64,000 bases of DNA from Microlunatus endophyticus. Lineage in GTDB: Bacteria; Actinomycetota; Actinomycetes; Propionibacteriales; Propionibacteriaceae. Both the position numbers and the translations under genes were made by a program. The notes beneath the pieces are model-generated. The model had not been told where the DNA came from, did not search any database, and worked only from the letters and a program-made list of their open reading frames with translations. This document shows, in pieces, positions 44,563 through 52,835 of this stretch; position 1 is the first letter of the stretch; each line of letters starts with the position of its first letter. The stretch covers positions 62,001 through 126,000 of the forward strand of contig NZ_BMMZ01000009.1 of NCBI RefSeq assembly GCF_014646195.1. The letters are read 5' to 3'.

Positions 44563-44823
44563 ATGACCAGCTCGGATCCCGAACACGACGCGAAACAAGC
44601 CGCCGAGACCCTGGGTGCCACCGACGGCTCGGCACTCCAGAAGGACCCGGAGGAGTGGGTCAGCGGCGATGACCCGATCACCCCTGCCCAGAAGAGCTAC
44701 CTGGACACACTCGCCCGTCAGACGGGAGAGGAGTTGCCCGCAGATCTCACCAAGAGTCAGGCCTCGGAACACATCGACCGGTTGCGCTCAGCCCTGGACC
44801 AGGACAAGGACCCGGGCCGATAG
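44563..44823 (+). CDS. DUF3072-containing small protein
   Basis: The 86-residue protein carries the DUF3072 core: KDPEEWVSGDDPITPAQKSYLDTLARQTGEELP followed by DLTKSQASEHIDRLRS (residues about 26-76, named by their ends). The domain is small, helical and of unknown role. It is divergent from the YtxH-like operon and shares its palindrome-containing promoter region. Confidence 0.85.
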   Translation: MTSSDPEHDAKQAAETLGATDGSALQKDPEEWVSGDDPITPAQKSYLDTLARQTGEELPADLTKSQASEHIDRLRSALDQDKDPGR

Positions 44824-44845
44824 GGGCCTGAGGGCCCAAGCGCCG

Positions 44846-44858
44846 CTTACACTGTAAG
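44846..44858. promoter_or_regulatory. putative TetR operator 4
   Basis: CTTACACTGTAAG lies 38 bases before the YihY/BrkB-family gene. The arms are identical to the other three sites. Confidence 0.75.
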
Positions 44859-44895
44859 TCCAGGTCGGATCGACGGATTACAGCGAGGAGTAGCC

Positions 44896-45870
44896 GTGGC
44901 CCAGCAGGCACATGACGACGTACCCGGTGAGCAGGCGGAGCGTCCGCAAGACATCCCCAAGCGGGGATGGATCCAGATCGCCAAACGTGGCTGGAAGGAA
45001 GCGAAGGCCGATCAGGTGCCGCTGCTCGCGGCGGGTGTCGCGTACTACGCATTCATGTCGCTGTTCCCGGCGCTCATCGCTCTGGTGCTGATCTACGGCC
45101 TGGTGGCCGATCCCGGGCAGATCGCCAGGGAGGCCAACCAGCTGACGGGCGCCCTCCCCGGCCAAGTCCGGCAGTTGATCACCAACCAGCTGACGATGGT
45201 CTCCCAACACAACGGCGGCGCGGGGATCGGGGCGATCGGGTCCATCCTGGTCGCGCTGTGGAGCGCCTCCAGCGGCACCAGCAATCTGATCACCGCGATC
45301 AGCACCGCTTACGACGAAGAGGAGACCCGTTCGTTCATCAAGAAGCGGGCGCTCGCCCTGGCGCTGACCGTCGGGGCGATCATCTTCATGATCGTCATGC
45401 TGTTCCTGGTGGCAGCCCTGCCCGCCGTCCTGCAGTTGTTCAACAATGTCGTGATCAGAGTCCTGCTCGAGGTCGTCCGCTGGGCACTACTGGTCGTGCT
45501 GATCACCGTCGCACTGGCCGTCCTCTATCGCGTCGCACCCGACCGGGACGCGCCCAAGATCAAATGGGTGTCCGTCGGGGCGATGATCGCGACAGTCCTC
45601 TGGGCGATCGCCTCCGTCGGCTTCTCCATCTATGTGGCCAATTTCGGCAACTACGCCAAGACGTACGGGGCGGTGGCCGGCATCGTCGTTCTGCTGTTCT
45701 GGCTGTGGATCACCAGTTACGCCGTCCTGCTGGGCGCAGAGATCAACGCGGAGTCCGAACAGCAGACCATCGCCGACACCACCCGCGGCGAGCCACGCCC
45801 GCTCGGCGAGCGTGACGCTGTCAAGGCGGACTCCGTCCCCGAGCCGGCGTCTGACGCGAAAAGCGGCTAG
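44896..45870 (+). CDS. YihY/BrkB-family inner membrane protein
   Basis: The 324-residue protein has six helices and the family segments VPLLAAGVAYYAFMSLFPALIAL, LWSASSGTSNLITAISTAYD(EEE) and YGAVAGIVVLLFWLWITSYAVLLGAEINAE, here given by their extents in residues about 40-62, 118-137 and 262-290. The family was once annotated as ribonuclease BN, which is now considered wrong. Its transport function remains unclear. The start is GTG with GAGGAG upstream. It is probably cotranscribed with the DUF2993 gene and controlled by operator 4. Confidence 0.9.
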   Translation: MAQQAHDDVPGEQAERPQDIPKRGWIQIAKRGWKEAKADQVPLLAAGVAYYAFMSLFPALIALVLIYGLVADPGQIAREANQLTGALPGQVRQLITNQLTMVSQHNGGAGIGAIGSILVALWSASSGTSNLITAISTAYDEEETRSFIKKRALALALTVGAIIFMIVMLFLVAALPAVLQLFNNVVIRVLLEVVRWALLVVLITVALAVLYRVAPDRDAPKIKWVSVGAMIATVLWAIASVGFSIYVANFGNYAKTYGAVAGIVVLLFWLWITSYAVLLGAEINAESEQQTIADTTRGEPRPLGERDAVKADSVPEPASDAKSG

Positions 45871-45882
45871 GAGGAGGCATCG

Positions 45883-46578
45883 GTGCACCGTCGACGCGGA
45901 CCGCTCGTCCTGCTGCTCGTCGTCGCGATCATCCTCGCGCTGCTCGTGGTCGCCGATCGGCTCGCGCCGCGGATCGTCGCCGACCGGGTGGCCGCGACGC
46001 TGCAGACCGCACTGAACACCGACCAGCGGCCCGCCGTCAGCCTCGGCGGATTCCCTTTCCTGACCCAGGTCGCGACCGGTCACTACCAGCACATCGCGAT
46101 CAGCGCCAAGGACGTTCCGATCGCCGGAACGGGCGGGAGGCTGTCTGTGACCCGGCTCGACGGCACCCTGACCGACGTCCACACCGGCCGGACCTTCCGC
46201 ACCATCACGGTCGGTCGTTTCACCGGTTCGGCGACAGTCTCGTACGCCGAGATCTCGGGCTTCGCCGGCACGTCCGTCTCCTACGACAGCACAGCCACCA
46301 ACGGCGACGGGTTCGTCACCCTGAAGCTTCCCGGCTCGATCACGGTGACCGGTAGACCCGCGATCGACGGGGCCACCCACGAGCTCTACCTGGCCCGGCC
46401 CCAGTTCCGCGTCGGTGGCCGGTTGCTGCCAGGGGCCGTACCGGATGATCTTGTCGACAAGCTGTTCCGGGTCCGGCTGCCGCAGGTGCTCTCCGGGGTC
46501 GAGCTCAGCAACGTCCGGGCCGCCCGTACCGGATTGACGCTGACGGCGAGCGGCTCGAACATCACCGTACGGCGCTGA
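45883..46578 (+). CDS. DUF2993 (LmeA-like) secreted or membrane-anchored lipid-binding protein
   Basis: The 231-residue protein has an N-terminal helix (PLVLLLVVAIILALLVVADRL) and then the DUF2993 region, with RPAVSLGGFPFLTQVATGHY and a VRLPQVLSGVELSNVRAA segment. Mycobacterial LmeA of this family binds phospholipids outside the membrane, so a role in the cell envelope is likely. The start is GTG, 12 bases after the YihY-type gene, with GGAGGAGG upstream. Confidence 0.85.
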   Translation: MHRRRGPLVLLLVVAIILALLVVADRLAPRIVADRVAATLQTALNTDQRPAVSLGGFPFLTQVATGHYQHIAISAKDVPIAGTGGRLSVTRLDGTLTDVHTGRTFRTITVGRFTGSATVSYAEISGFAGTSVSYDSTATNGDGFVTLKLPGSITVTGRPAIDGATHELYLARPQFRVGGRLLPGAVPDDLVDKLFRVRLPQVLSGVELSNVRAARTGLTLTASGSNITVRR

Positions 46579-46627
46579 CCGGCCCCGATCCGATCCCAAC
46601 CGGTTGCCATCGTGGCAGGATCGAACC

Positions 46628-47515
46628 ATGGCGCGGCTCGGCATCATGACGACGGAGTTCCCCGACCGGACGATCGGCGATGCTGCCCGAGCATTGCGCT
46701 CGCACGGCGTGGCGACAGCCCAGCTGCAACTGGGCTCGGTCGTGGACCAGGTGACGATCACCGACTCGCTGCAACGCGGTCTCGATGTCACCGGCCCGTA
46801 CCTGTCCGATGCGCTGGCCAAGATCATCAACGGGACCTGCACCGAACTGGGCGTGACCATCGCCGCGGTTGATGGCACCTACAACATGATCCATCCGGAT
46901 CGTGATCGCCGATTCCGCAACCTTGACCATCTCCTGCGCCTCATCCAACTGGCCCGTCCGATGGGTACGGGGCTGGTCACGCTGTGCACCGGGACCCGCG
47001 CCGACACCATGTGGCAGCGCGATCCGCTGAACAGCAGCCCCGAGGCGTGGAACGATCTTGTCGAGCAGCTGCGTCCGGCTACCCGGGCCGCGGAGTCGGC
47101 GGGCGTGACGCTGGCCTTCGAACCTGAGCATGCCAATGTCGTGGACTCCGCGAAGCGAGCCGTGCGGTTGATCGATGCGGTCGGCAGCCCGGCCCTCAAG
47201 GTGCTGTTCGACCCGGCGAACGTCTTCCACCGCGGAGATCTCCAGCGCCAACGCGATCATCTGGCTGAAGCGTTCGATCTGGTCAGTGAGCACATCGCCC
47301 TGGTGCACGCCAAAGACCTTGATCACGACGGTGCCGCCGGCGGCCGCGCCGCCGGACAGGGATTGCTCGACTACCCCTTCATCCTGTCCGAGCTGGACCG
47401 GCGCGGTTACGACGGAGCGATCATCCTTCATCAGCTGAAGGAACTCGACGGCCCCGGCATCGACCACGCCTTGCAGTTCCTGCGTGACCTGGCACCGCGC
47501 GGCTATCTGAGCTGA
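46628..47515 (+). CDS. sugar phosphate isomerase/epimerase-like TIM barrel (AP endonuclease 2 superfamily)
   Basis: The 295-residue barrel has metal-ligand positions typical of the superfamily: Glu in LAFEPEHANVVD, Asp and Asn in KVLFDPANVFHRGD, His in LVHAKDLDHD and a C-terminal Gln/Glu region (IILHQLKEL). It may isomerise or dehydrate a sugar or inositol derivative. The ATG has AGGA seven bases upstream. It is in line with the DUF2993 gene but outside the palindrome-marked cluster, so coregulation is uncertain. Confidence 0.82.
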   Translation: MARLGIMTTEFPDRTIGDAARALRSHGVATAQLQLGSVVDQVTITDSLQRGLDVTGPYLSDALAKIINGTCTELGVTIAAVDGTYNMIHPDRDRRFRNLDHLLRLIQLARPMGTGLVTLCTGTRADTMWQRDPLNSSPEAWNDLVEQLRPATRAAESAGVTLAFEPEHANVVDSAKRAVRLIDAVGSPALKVLFDPANVFHRGDLQRQRDHLAEAFDLVSEHIALVHAKDLDHDGAAGGRAAGQGLLDYPFILSELDRRGYDGAIILHQLKELDGPGIDHALQFLRDLAPRGYLS

Positions 47516-47564
47516 CCGGCCTTCCTGGACACTCTGCACATCGTCGCACCGGCCGGACTGCTGA

Positions 47565-48083
47565 TCAGTCGTCGGAATCCTCCGTCGAGGCGACCGGCCG
47601 GGACGCGAGATCCTCGTCGAGCCGGATCAGGCCGGGGCCGTCGTCGCCGGTGATCTTGATCCGGCCGATGATCTCGCTGACGGTCGACTCCTCCTCGATC
47701 TGCTCGTCGAGGAACCAGTTCAGCAGCGGCCGCGAGTCAAGATCACCTGCCGCTTCGGCAGCGCGAACCAGATCGCGGATCGAGGCGGACACCTTCTGCT
47801 CGTGCGCCAATGCGGCCTCGAAGGCGGTCTGCATGGAGTCGACAGCCACCTTGGGCGCTGCGATGTCGGCGATCTTGGGATGGTTCTCACGATCGACCAG
47901 GTGATCGATGAACTTGTTGGCGTGCACGATCTCCTCGTCAGCCTGATGCCGCAGCCATGCCCCGGCGCCCGGCAGGTCCCTGACATCCATCTCGATCGCC
48001 AACTGCCGATAGACGGCGGACGCCTCGAACTCCAGGGTGATCTGCTGGTTGAAGCGGGCCTCGAGATCGTCACTCATCTGCAT
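47565..48083 (-). CDS. ferritin
   Basis: The 172-residue protein is a four-helix ferritin of Ftn type: ITLEFEASAVYRQLA provides the first ligand helix, GAGAWLRHQADEEIVHANKF the ExxH site, and LLNWFLDEQIEEE the third ligand helix. It stores iron as a 24-mer. The ATG has AGGAAAGG upstream. It converges on the TIM-barrel gene. No clear iron box is visible before it, so it may be controlled differently from the uptake genes. Confidence 0.92.
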   Translation of the reverse strand: MQMSDDLEARFNQQITLEFEASAVYRQLAIEMDVRDLPGAGAWLRHQADEEIVHANKFIDHLVDRENHPKIADIAAPKVAVDSMQTAFEAALAHEQKVSASIRDLVRAAEAAGDLDSRPLLNWFLDEQIEEESTVSEIIGRIKITGDDGPGLIRLDEDLASRPVASTEDSDD

Positions 48084-48144
48084 AGCGCAACCTTTCCTTT
48101 TCCTTCGTCGATCGTTCTTCGTTGATGCCGGCTCTGGGGCTCTA

Positions 48145-48867
48145 TCAGGATCTACCCGCGATCGCGATGGCCTCACGGATCGCCTCGGGCAGCAGCGCCG
48201 GATCACGGACCGGCTCCGGGAGTGGGACGACGAAGACATGCGCACCCGCACTGTCGAGCACCGACAGCTCGAACGCGTCGCCGTCGACCGGGCCGACCTG
48301 GACACCGGCGATCGCGGGTACCGGCACGTCAAGGAGCGTCGCGCCGAGCGCGGCGACCTCGGCCTGATGGTGATCGTTCAGGTGGGCGGCGATGTGCGCG
48401 CCGACGGCGACGACCGGATCGGGCCAGGCCAGGTCGTAGTCGTCCATCGTGATCGAGCACTCCTGCTCCGCTCCGGGCAGTAGGACGGCCGCGTGGGTCA
48501 CTCGCAACCCGATCACCCGGGTGATGCGTACCGACGATCCGTCCGGGCAGCACCGACGTCCCCGCTCGAACGCCTCGACGATCTGGGCGCTCTCCCGGGC
48601 GGCCAACGGCCAGAACACGCCGCTGAGGTTGACGACTCCGATCCGCGGATGGAGCGCCAGACGGACCCGCCCGAGTCGCGCTGCGAGCAGGTCCGCGGCC
48701 ATCGCCTCACCGGACAACAGCATCGGAGCCCCGTACTGTTCGTAGAAGGTTGCCGAGCCGGCAACCGCGTCGGTGGCCCAGTCCAGCGAGCCGCCGGCAG
48801 CCACGACAGACCGGGCGCGTACGGCCGGCGACAGTCGCGCCAGCGGAAGCTTCACCGGATACACCAT
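48145..48867 (-). CDS. DUF2470-domain protein, probable heme/iron-related
   Basis: The 240-residue protein ends in a DUF2470 domain: AHIAAHLNDHHQAEVAALGA with the paired His characteristic of that domain, found in HugZ-like heme-degrading proteins. The N-terminal half (residues about 20-120) resembles a split-barrel flavin- or heme-binding fold, though weakly. It is preceded, within five bases of its start, by the best iron box in the window, so it should be induced by iron starvation. Confidence 0.7.
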   Translation of the reverse strand: MVYPVKLPLARLSPAVRARSVVAAGGSLDWATDAVAGSATFYEQYGAPMLLSGEAMAADLLAARLGRVRLALHPRIGVVNLSGVFWPLAARESAQIVEAFERGRRCCPDGSSVRITRVIGLRVTHAAVLLPGAEQECSITMDDYDLAWPDPVVAVGAHIAAHLNDHHQAEVAALGATLLDVPVPAIAGVQVGPVDGDAFELSVLDSAGAHVFVVPLPEPVRDPALLPEAIREAIAIAGRS

Positions 48868-48871
48868 GAGC

Positions 48872-48890
48872 TTAGGCTAGCCTTACCTCA
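48872..48890. promoter_or_regulatory. DtxR/IdeR-type iron box between the DUF2470 and esterase genes
   Basis: TTAGGCTAGCCTTACCTCA matches 16 of 19 positions of the DtxR/IdeR consensus, the strongest box in the window. It touches the start of the DUF2470 gene and lies about 58 bases before the divergent Fes-like esterase gene, so both may be iron-repressed. Confidence 0.85.
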
Positions 48891-48947
48891 TGGGTGTGGC
48901 AATGACTCGCACCCGGATGTGATGCCTGGATGTGATGAAATGGCCCG

Positions 48948-50036
48948 GTGACGTTGGCGTCGACCATGCCGGGTGCAGAGTTCCCGCGGCTGGGATCAGA
49001 AGGACTCGAATTCCGGATCCACGCCCCCGGGGCGCACCAGGTGAAGCTGCAGTTGCCCGGCGACAGTCTGGGCAGTGGATCGGTGCCCTTCTCGCCCGAG
49101 CCGGACGGCTTCTGGCACGCAGTGATCAGCGACCCCGCTGTCGGCTTCCACTACTACCAGGTCGAGATCGACGCCCTGACCACCAACGATCCGGGCAGCC
49201 GGACCTACAGCGGCTACGGCCGGTCGGTGAGCGGGGTCGAGGTCCCGGATCCGCTGGAACCGTTCGAACTGCGCGACGTCCCGCACGGCGAGCTGCGCAG
49301 TCTGTGGTTCCGCTCGACGGTCACACGTTCCTGGCGCGAGCTCTGGGTCTGGACACCTCCGGGATACGACGACGACATCGACCGGCACTATCCGGTGCTC
49401 TACCTGCAGCACGGCTCCGGCGAGGACGAGACCAGCTGGTCCCGACAGGGGCGGGCCGGAATCATCATGGACAACCTGCTCGCCGACGGTGCCGCACGCC
49501 CGACGCTGGTCGTGATGGGCTCCGGCTATGCGGCCGCGCCGCCGAGCACGCCCCTGTCCGCGGTCGACAGCGCCATGATCATCGACGGACTCCAGCAGCT
49601 GCTGGCCGACGATGTGATCGCTACCGTCGACCGGCAGTACCGCACCATCACCGACCGCACACACCGGGCCCTCGCCGGGTTGTCGATGGGTGGCCGACAG
49701 GCCCTGGCCATCGGCCTGCGCCGCCCTGATCTCTTCGGCTGGCTGGGTGGTCTGAGTCCCGCGATCTGGCAGCGCGGCACGACCGACGCCGTGTGGAGCG
49801 TCGAGCCCACCTGGATCGAGGATGCGGTCCGGGCTGCCGGAGGCGTACGACCCCAGCAGGTGTTCCTGAGTGCCGGCACCCTCGAGGAGCGCTTCGTGAC
49901 CGCGGTCGACGAGTTGGCCGGTTCACTCGCTGCCGCCGGGATCGATCACAAGTCGTACTTGTCCCCGGGAACCGCCCACGAGTGGACGACGTGGCGGCGC
50001 AGCCTGACCGAGCTGGCGCCACGGCTGTTCCGCTAA
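48948..50036 (+). CDS. Fes/esterase-D-like alpha/beta-hydrolase, possible siderophore esterase
   Basis: The 362-residue protein has an N-terminal immunoglobulin-like module (residues about 15-90, EFRIHAPGAHQVKLQLPG; VGFHYYQVEID) and an esterase domain with the nucleophile motif AGLSMGGRQAL and a late His in GTAHEWTTWRR. This two-domain plan occurs in enterobactin esterase Fes and in feruloyl-type esterases. The divergent iron box suggests the former: release of iron from imported tricatecholate-like siderophores. The start may be GTG 48948 or ATG 48966; the ribosome site is weak. Confidence 0.75.
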   Translation: MTLASTMPGAEFPRLGSEGLEFRIHAPGAHQVKLQLPGDSLGSGSVPFSPEPDGFWHAVISDPAVGFHYYQVEIDALTTNDPGSRTYSGYGRSVSGVEVPDPLEPFELRDVPHGELRSLWFRSTVTRSWRELWVWTPPGYDDDIDRHYPVLYLQHGSGEDETSWSRQGRAGIIMDNLLADGAARPTLVVMGSGYAAAPPSTPLSAVDSAMIIDGLQQLLADDVIATVDRQYRTITDRTHRALAGLSMGGRQALAIGLRRPDLFGWLGGLSPAIWQRGTTDAVWSVEPTWIEDAVRAAGGVRPQQVFLSAGTLEERFVTAVDELAGSLAAAGIDHKSYLSPGTAHEWTTWRRSLTELAPRLFR

Positions 50037-50040
50037 CGCA

Positions 50041-51216
50041 TCAGGCCACGCGCCGCCCGGTCCTCCAGACTCCGCGCACCACCGGCACCGGGACGCCGGC
50101 GGGATGCTGTGCGACCGGGGCTCTCCGATGGGCATGGACGCGGACGAGGTCGGCCCGCAGCCCGGGCCGGATCCGTCCCCGGTCCTCGAGGGCGACCGCG
50201 CGGGCCGGATTGGCCGACACCAGACGAACGGCCTCGGGCAGGCTGACGATCCCGTCAGCCTCGGCGCGGAAGACGGCCTGCAGCGGGCTGAAGGGCACGT
50301 AGTCGGACGAGAGGATGTCCAGCAGGCCCTTGGCCAACATCGTCGCCGCCGCAACGTTGCCGGACTGCGACCCGCCGCGGACGATATTGGGCGCGCCCAT
50401 CACGATCAGCTGACCAACATCACGCGCGCGGCTCGCGGCCAGTTCGGTGGTCGGGAATTCGGAGATCCGTACGCCGAAACCGTGCGCCTCGTCGACGTGC
50501 TCGACGGTCGCGTCGTCGTGGGCGGCGAGGATGATGCCGCGGCTGTTCGCCCGTTCGGCGATGGCCCGGCGGTTCGGGCTCGAGTACTGCTCGGCGGTCA
50601 CCCGCCGCTCAGCCATCAGCGCCTCGACATCGCCCTCACTGACCCGGCCCTTGCCGACCATGTAGCGGCGGAAAGCCTCGACGTCGGCGTACTGCCGCTG
50701 TCCCGGGGTGTGATCCATCAATGAGGCGAGCCGGACGGCGGCAACGTCGCCGATGTCATCGAACTCGCGCACCGTGTCGGGTGCTGCGACCTCGCACCGC
50801 AGGTGCACGAAGTGGTCGGCCCGCAGGATGCCGGCGTCGGCGGCGTGACTGACCGCGGCGATCATCAGCTGCGCCTTGTCGGCGTTGTCGTCCTGGCCGC
50901 CCATGGCACCGATCCGTACGGCATCGAACACAGTCGTCACACCGGCGCCGGCCAGCTGCGCGTCGTGGGACAGCACCGCCGGGATCGGGTCCCAGTGTGT
51001 GCCGGGGCGTGGCTGAAAGTGCGACTCCAGGTGATCGGTGTGCAGTTCGACCAGCCCGGGAAGCAGGTAGTCGCCCTCGAAGTCCTCAGAGCCGGCGGGT
51101 GCATCGGACCCGGCGCTGATATCGGCGATGATGCCGTCACGCACCTTGACGCTGCCGTACAGCACCTCGTCGTCCAGCACGATGTTTGCGTTGCTGAGCA
51201 CCGATTCCCGGGTCAT
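50041..51216 (-). CDS. phnM: PhnM, alpha-D-ribose 1-methylphosphonate 5-triphosphate diphosphatase
   Basis: The 391-residue amidohydrolase-fold protein has the metal motif ELHTDHLESHFQPRPGTHWD, then HLRCEVAA, GIILAAHDDAT and VGQLIVMGAPNIVRGGSQSGN, all characteristic of PhnM. It removes pyrophosphate from the triphosphate intermediate before the C-P lyase step. It is the last gene of the operon in this window and overlaps PhnL by ATGA. The Fes-like gene converges four bases away. Confidence 0.95.
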   Translation of the reverse strand: MTRESVLSNANIVLDDEVLYGSVKVRDGIIADISAGSDAPAGSEDFEGDYLLPGLVELHTDHLESHFQPRPGTHWDPIPAVLSHDAQLAGAGVTTVFDAVRIGAMGGQDDNADKAQLMIAAVSHAADAGILRADHFVHLRCEVAAPDTVREFDDIGDVAAVRLASLMDHTPGQRQYADVEAFRRYMVGKGRVSEGDVEALMAERRVTAEQYSSPNRRAIAERANSRGIILAAHDDATVEHVDEAHGFGVRISEFPTTELAASRARDVGQLIVMGAPNIVRGGSQSGNVAAATMLAKGLLDILSSDYVPFSPLQAVFRAEADGIVSLPEAVRLVSANPARAVALEDRGRIRPGLRADLVRVHAHRRAPVAQHPAGVPVPVVRGVWRTGRRVA

Positions 51217-52028
51217 CGGACGTCCTCTCTGATGCGCGCGGTGCCCTTCGACAGGTTCGGGGCGTGCGCGAATTCGCGTGGGGCAAATGCTTCGACCTCG
51301 ACGGCCCGGTCGGCGACCGCAGCCCGGACGTCGGCGTCGTGGAAGATGCCGAGCATCCCGACCCCGGACGCCTTCTTCTCCATGATCAACTGGACGACGA
51401 CGTCGCGGTTGCGGGCATCCAGCGATGCGGTCGGTTCGTCCAGCAGCAGCAACGGCAGTTCCGGCAGGAAGCCGCGCGCGATGTTGACCCGCTGCTGTTC
51501 GCCACCGGAGAAGGTCGCCGGCGGGAGCTGCCACAGCCGCTCGGGAATCGAGAGCCGGGTCAGCAGGGCTGCCGCCCGGTCCCGTGCCTCGGGGACCGCG
51601 ACCCCGCGCTCGATCAACGGTTCCGCGACCACGTGCAGCGCGGGCACCCGGGGCACGGCGCGCAGGAACTGGCTGACGTAGCCCATCAGAGCGCGCCGGG
51701 CGGCCAGCACGGTCCGCGGGTCCGACTGCACAAGATCAACAGCGTCATGATCATTGGCATCCTGATCATTGGCATCCTGATGGACAGCGCCGGACCGCAG
51801 TCGGATGCTGCCGGAGTCGGCCGCGTAGTTTCCGTAGACCAGCTTGAGAATCGTGCTCTTGCCAGCACCCGACGGGCCGCCGAGGACAACACACTCACCG
51901 GCTCTGACCTCGAAGTCGAGCCCACGCAGGACGGCGAGCCGCTGACCACCCTGCAGGTGCATGGTGAAGGTCTTCTCGACGTCGCGGACGCTGAGCACTG
52001 GCGAGCTGTTGATCATGGTGTGGGTCAT
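51213..52028 (-). CDS. phnL: PhnL, C-P lyase ABC-type ATPase subunit
   Basis: The 271-residue protein has Walker A (GGPSGAGKST), the signature FSGGEQQR, Walker B (LLLLDEPTASLD) and a switch His (GIFHDAD). It is about 45 residues longer than E. coli PhnL (226). Much of the excess lies between Walker A and the Q-loop, where a tandem QDAND repeat is inserted, and at the C-terminus. PhnL supports activity of the C-P lyase core without being a transporter ATPase. It precedes phnM with an ATGA overlap. Confidence 0.93.
   Translation of the reverse strand: MTHTMINSSPVLSVRDVEKTFTMHLQGGQRLAVLRGLDFEVRAGECVVLGGPSGAGKSTILKLVYGNYAADSGSIRLRSGAVHQDANDQDANDHDAVDLVQSDPRTVLAARRALMGYVSQFLRAVPRVPALHVVAEPLIERGVAVPEARDRAAALLTRLSIPERLWQLPPATFSGGEQQRVNIARGFLPELPLLLLDEPTASLDARNRDVVVQLIMEKKASGVGMLGIFHDADVRAAVADRAVEVEAFAPREFAHAPNLSKGTARIREDVR
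51748..51777 (-). repeat. 15-base tandem repeat inside phnL
   Basis: TGATCATTGGCATCC occurs twice in a row without change and the preceding bases (CATGA) begin a degenerate third unit. In frame it encodes the repeated pentapeptide QDAND, in the loop between Walker A and the Q-loop. It looks like a recent in-frame slippage expansion. Confidence 0.85.
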
Positions 52029-52034
52029 CGGGTG

Positions 52035-52835
52035 TCAGCCTTGCAGGATCGAGGAGACGAGAAGCTGGGTGTATTCGGCGTGCGGATCGTCGAGCACCCG
52101 ATCGGTCAGATCGGATTCGATCACCGCGCCGTCCTTCATGACCAAGGTGCGGTGCGAGATCAGCCGGGCGACGGCGAGATCGTGAGTGACGATGATCACC
52201 GACAGTCCGAGGTCGGCGACCAGCCCGCGCAACAGGTCGAGCAGCCGTGCCTGGACCGAGACGTCGAGTCCGCTGGTCGGCTCGTCCATGAAGACCAGCT
52301 TCGGCGAAACAACCAGGTTGCGAGCGATCTGCAGCCGTTGCCGCATGCCGCCCGAGAAGGTCGCCGGTGTGTCGTCGATGCGGTCGACCGGTATCTCCAC
52401 CCGCTTCAACCACTCCTCCGCCCGGGTCCGGATCTCGCCGTAGTGCCGCCAGCCCGCCGCCATCAACGGCTCACCCACGTTCCCGCCGCCGCTGACGTGC
52501 ATGCGGAGCCCGTCGGCCGGATTCTGGTGGACGAAGCCCCATTCGCTGCGCCAGAGCCGACGTACCTCCCGCTCGCTGAGGTCGCTCAGATCGATGAGTT
52601 GATCATCGATCCGGTAGCGGATACTGCCTTCGTCGGTCCCCAGGCGCTGGGCGAGCATCCCGAGCAGTGTCGACTTGCCCGAACCGGATTCGCCGACGAC
52701 GGCCAGCACCTCGCCGGGCCAGAGGTCGAACGAGACGTCGCGGCAGCCGAACCGGTCGCCGTACCGATGGCCCGCGTTGCGGACCGACAGCAACGGCTGC
52801 CCGCTGTCAAAGGCACCGGTGAAGACTGCGGTCAT
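52035..52835 (-). CDS. phnK: PhnK, C-P lyase ABC-type ATPase subunit
   Basis: The 266-residue protein has Walker A (GESGSGKST), the Q-loop segment WGFVHQNPADGLRM typical of PhnK, the signature FSGGMRQR, Walker B (LVFMDEPTSGLD) and the switch His (IVTHDLA). PhnK binds PhnJ in the C-P lyase core complex. It starts in ATGA overlap with phnJ and ends six bases before phnL. Confidence 0.95.
   Translation of the reverse strand: MTAVFTGAFDSGQPLLSVRNAGHRYGDRFGCRDVSFDLWPGEVLAVVGESGSGKSTLLGMLAQRLGTDEGSIRYRIDDQLIDLSDLSEREVRRLWRSEWGFVHQNPADGLRMHVSGGGNVGEPLMAAGWRHYGEIRTRAEEWLKRVEIPVDRIDDTPATFSGGMRQRLQIARNLVVSPKLVFMDEPTSGLDVSVQARLLDLLRGLVADLGLSVIIVTHDLAVARLISHRTLVMKDGAVIESDLTDRVLDDPHAEYTQLLVSSILQG

Noticed and set aside
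45487-46878. Open minus-strand frame of 463 codons
   Set aside because: It is antisense to YihY/BrkB and DUF2993 genes and Arg/Ser-rich without a recognisable fold.
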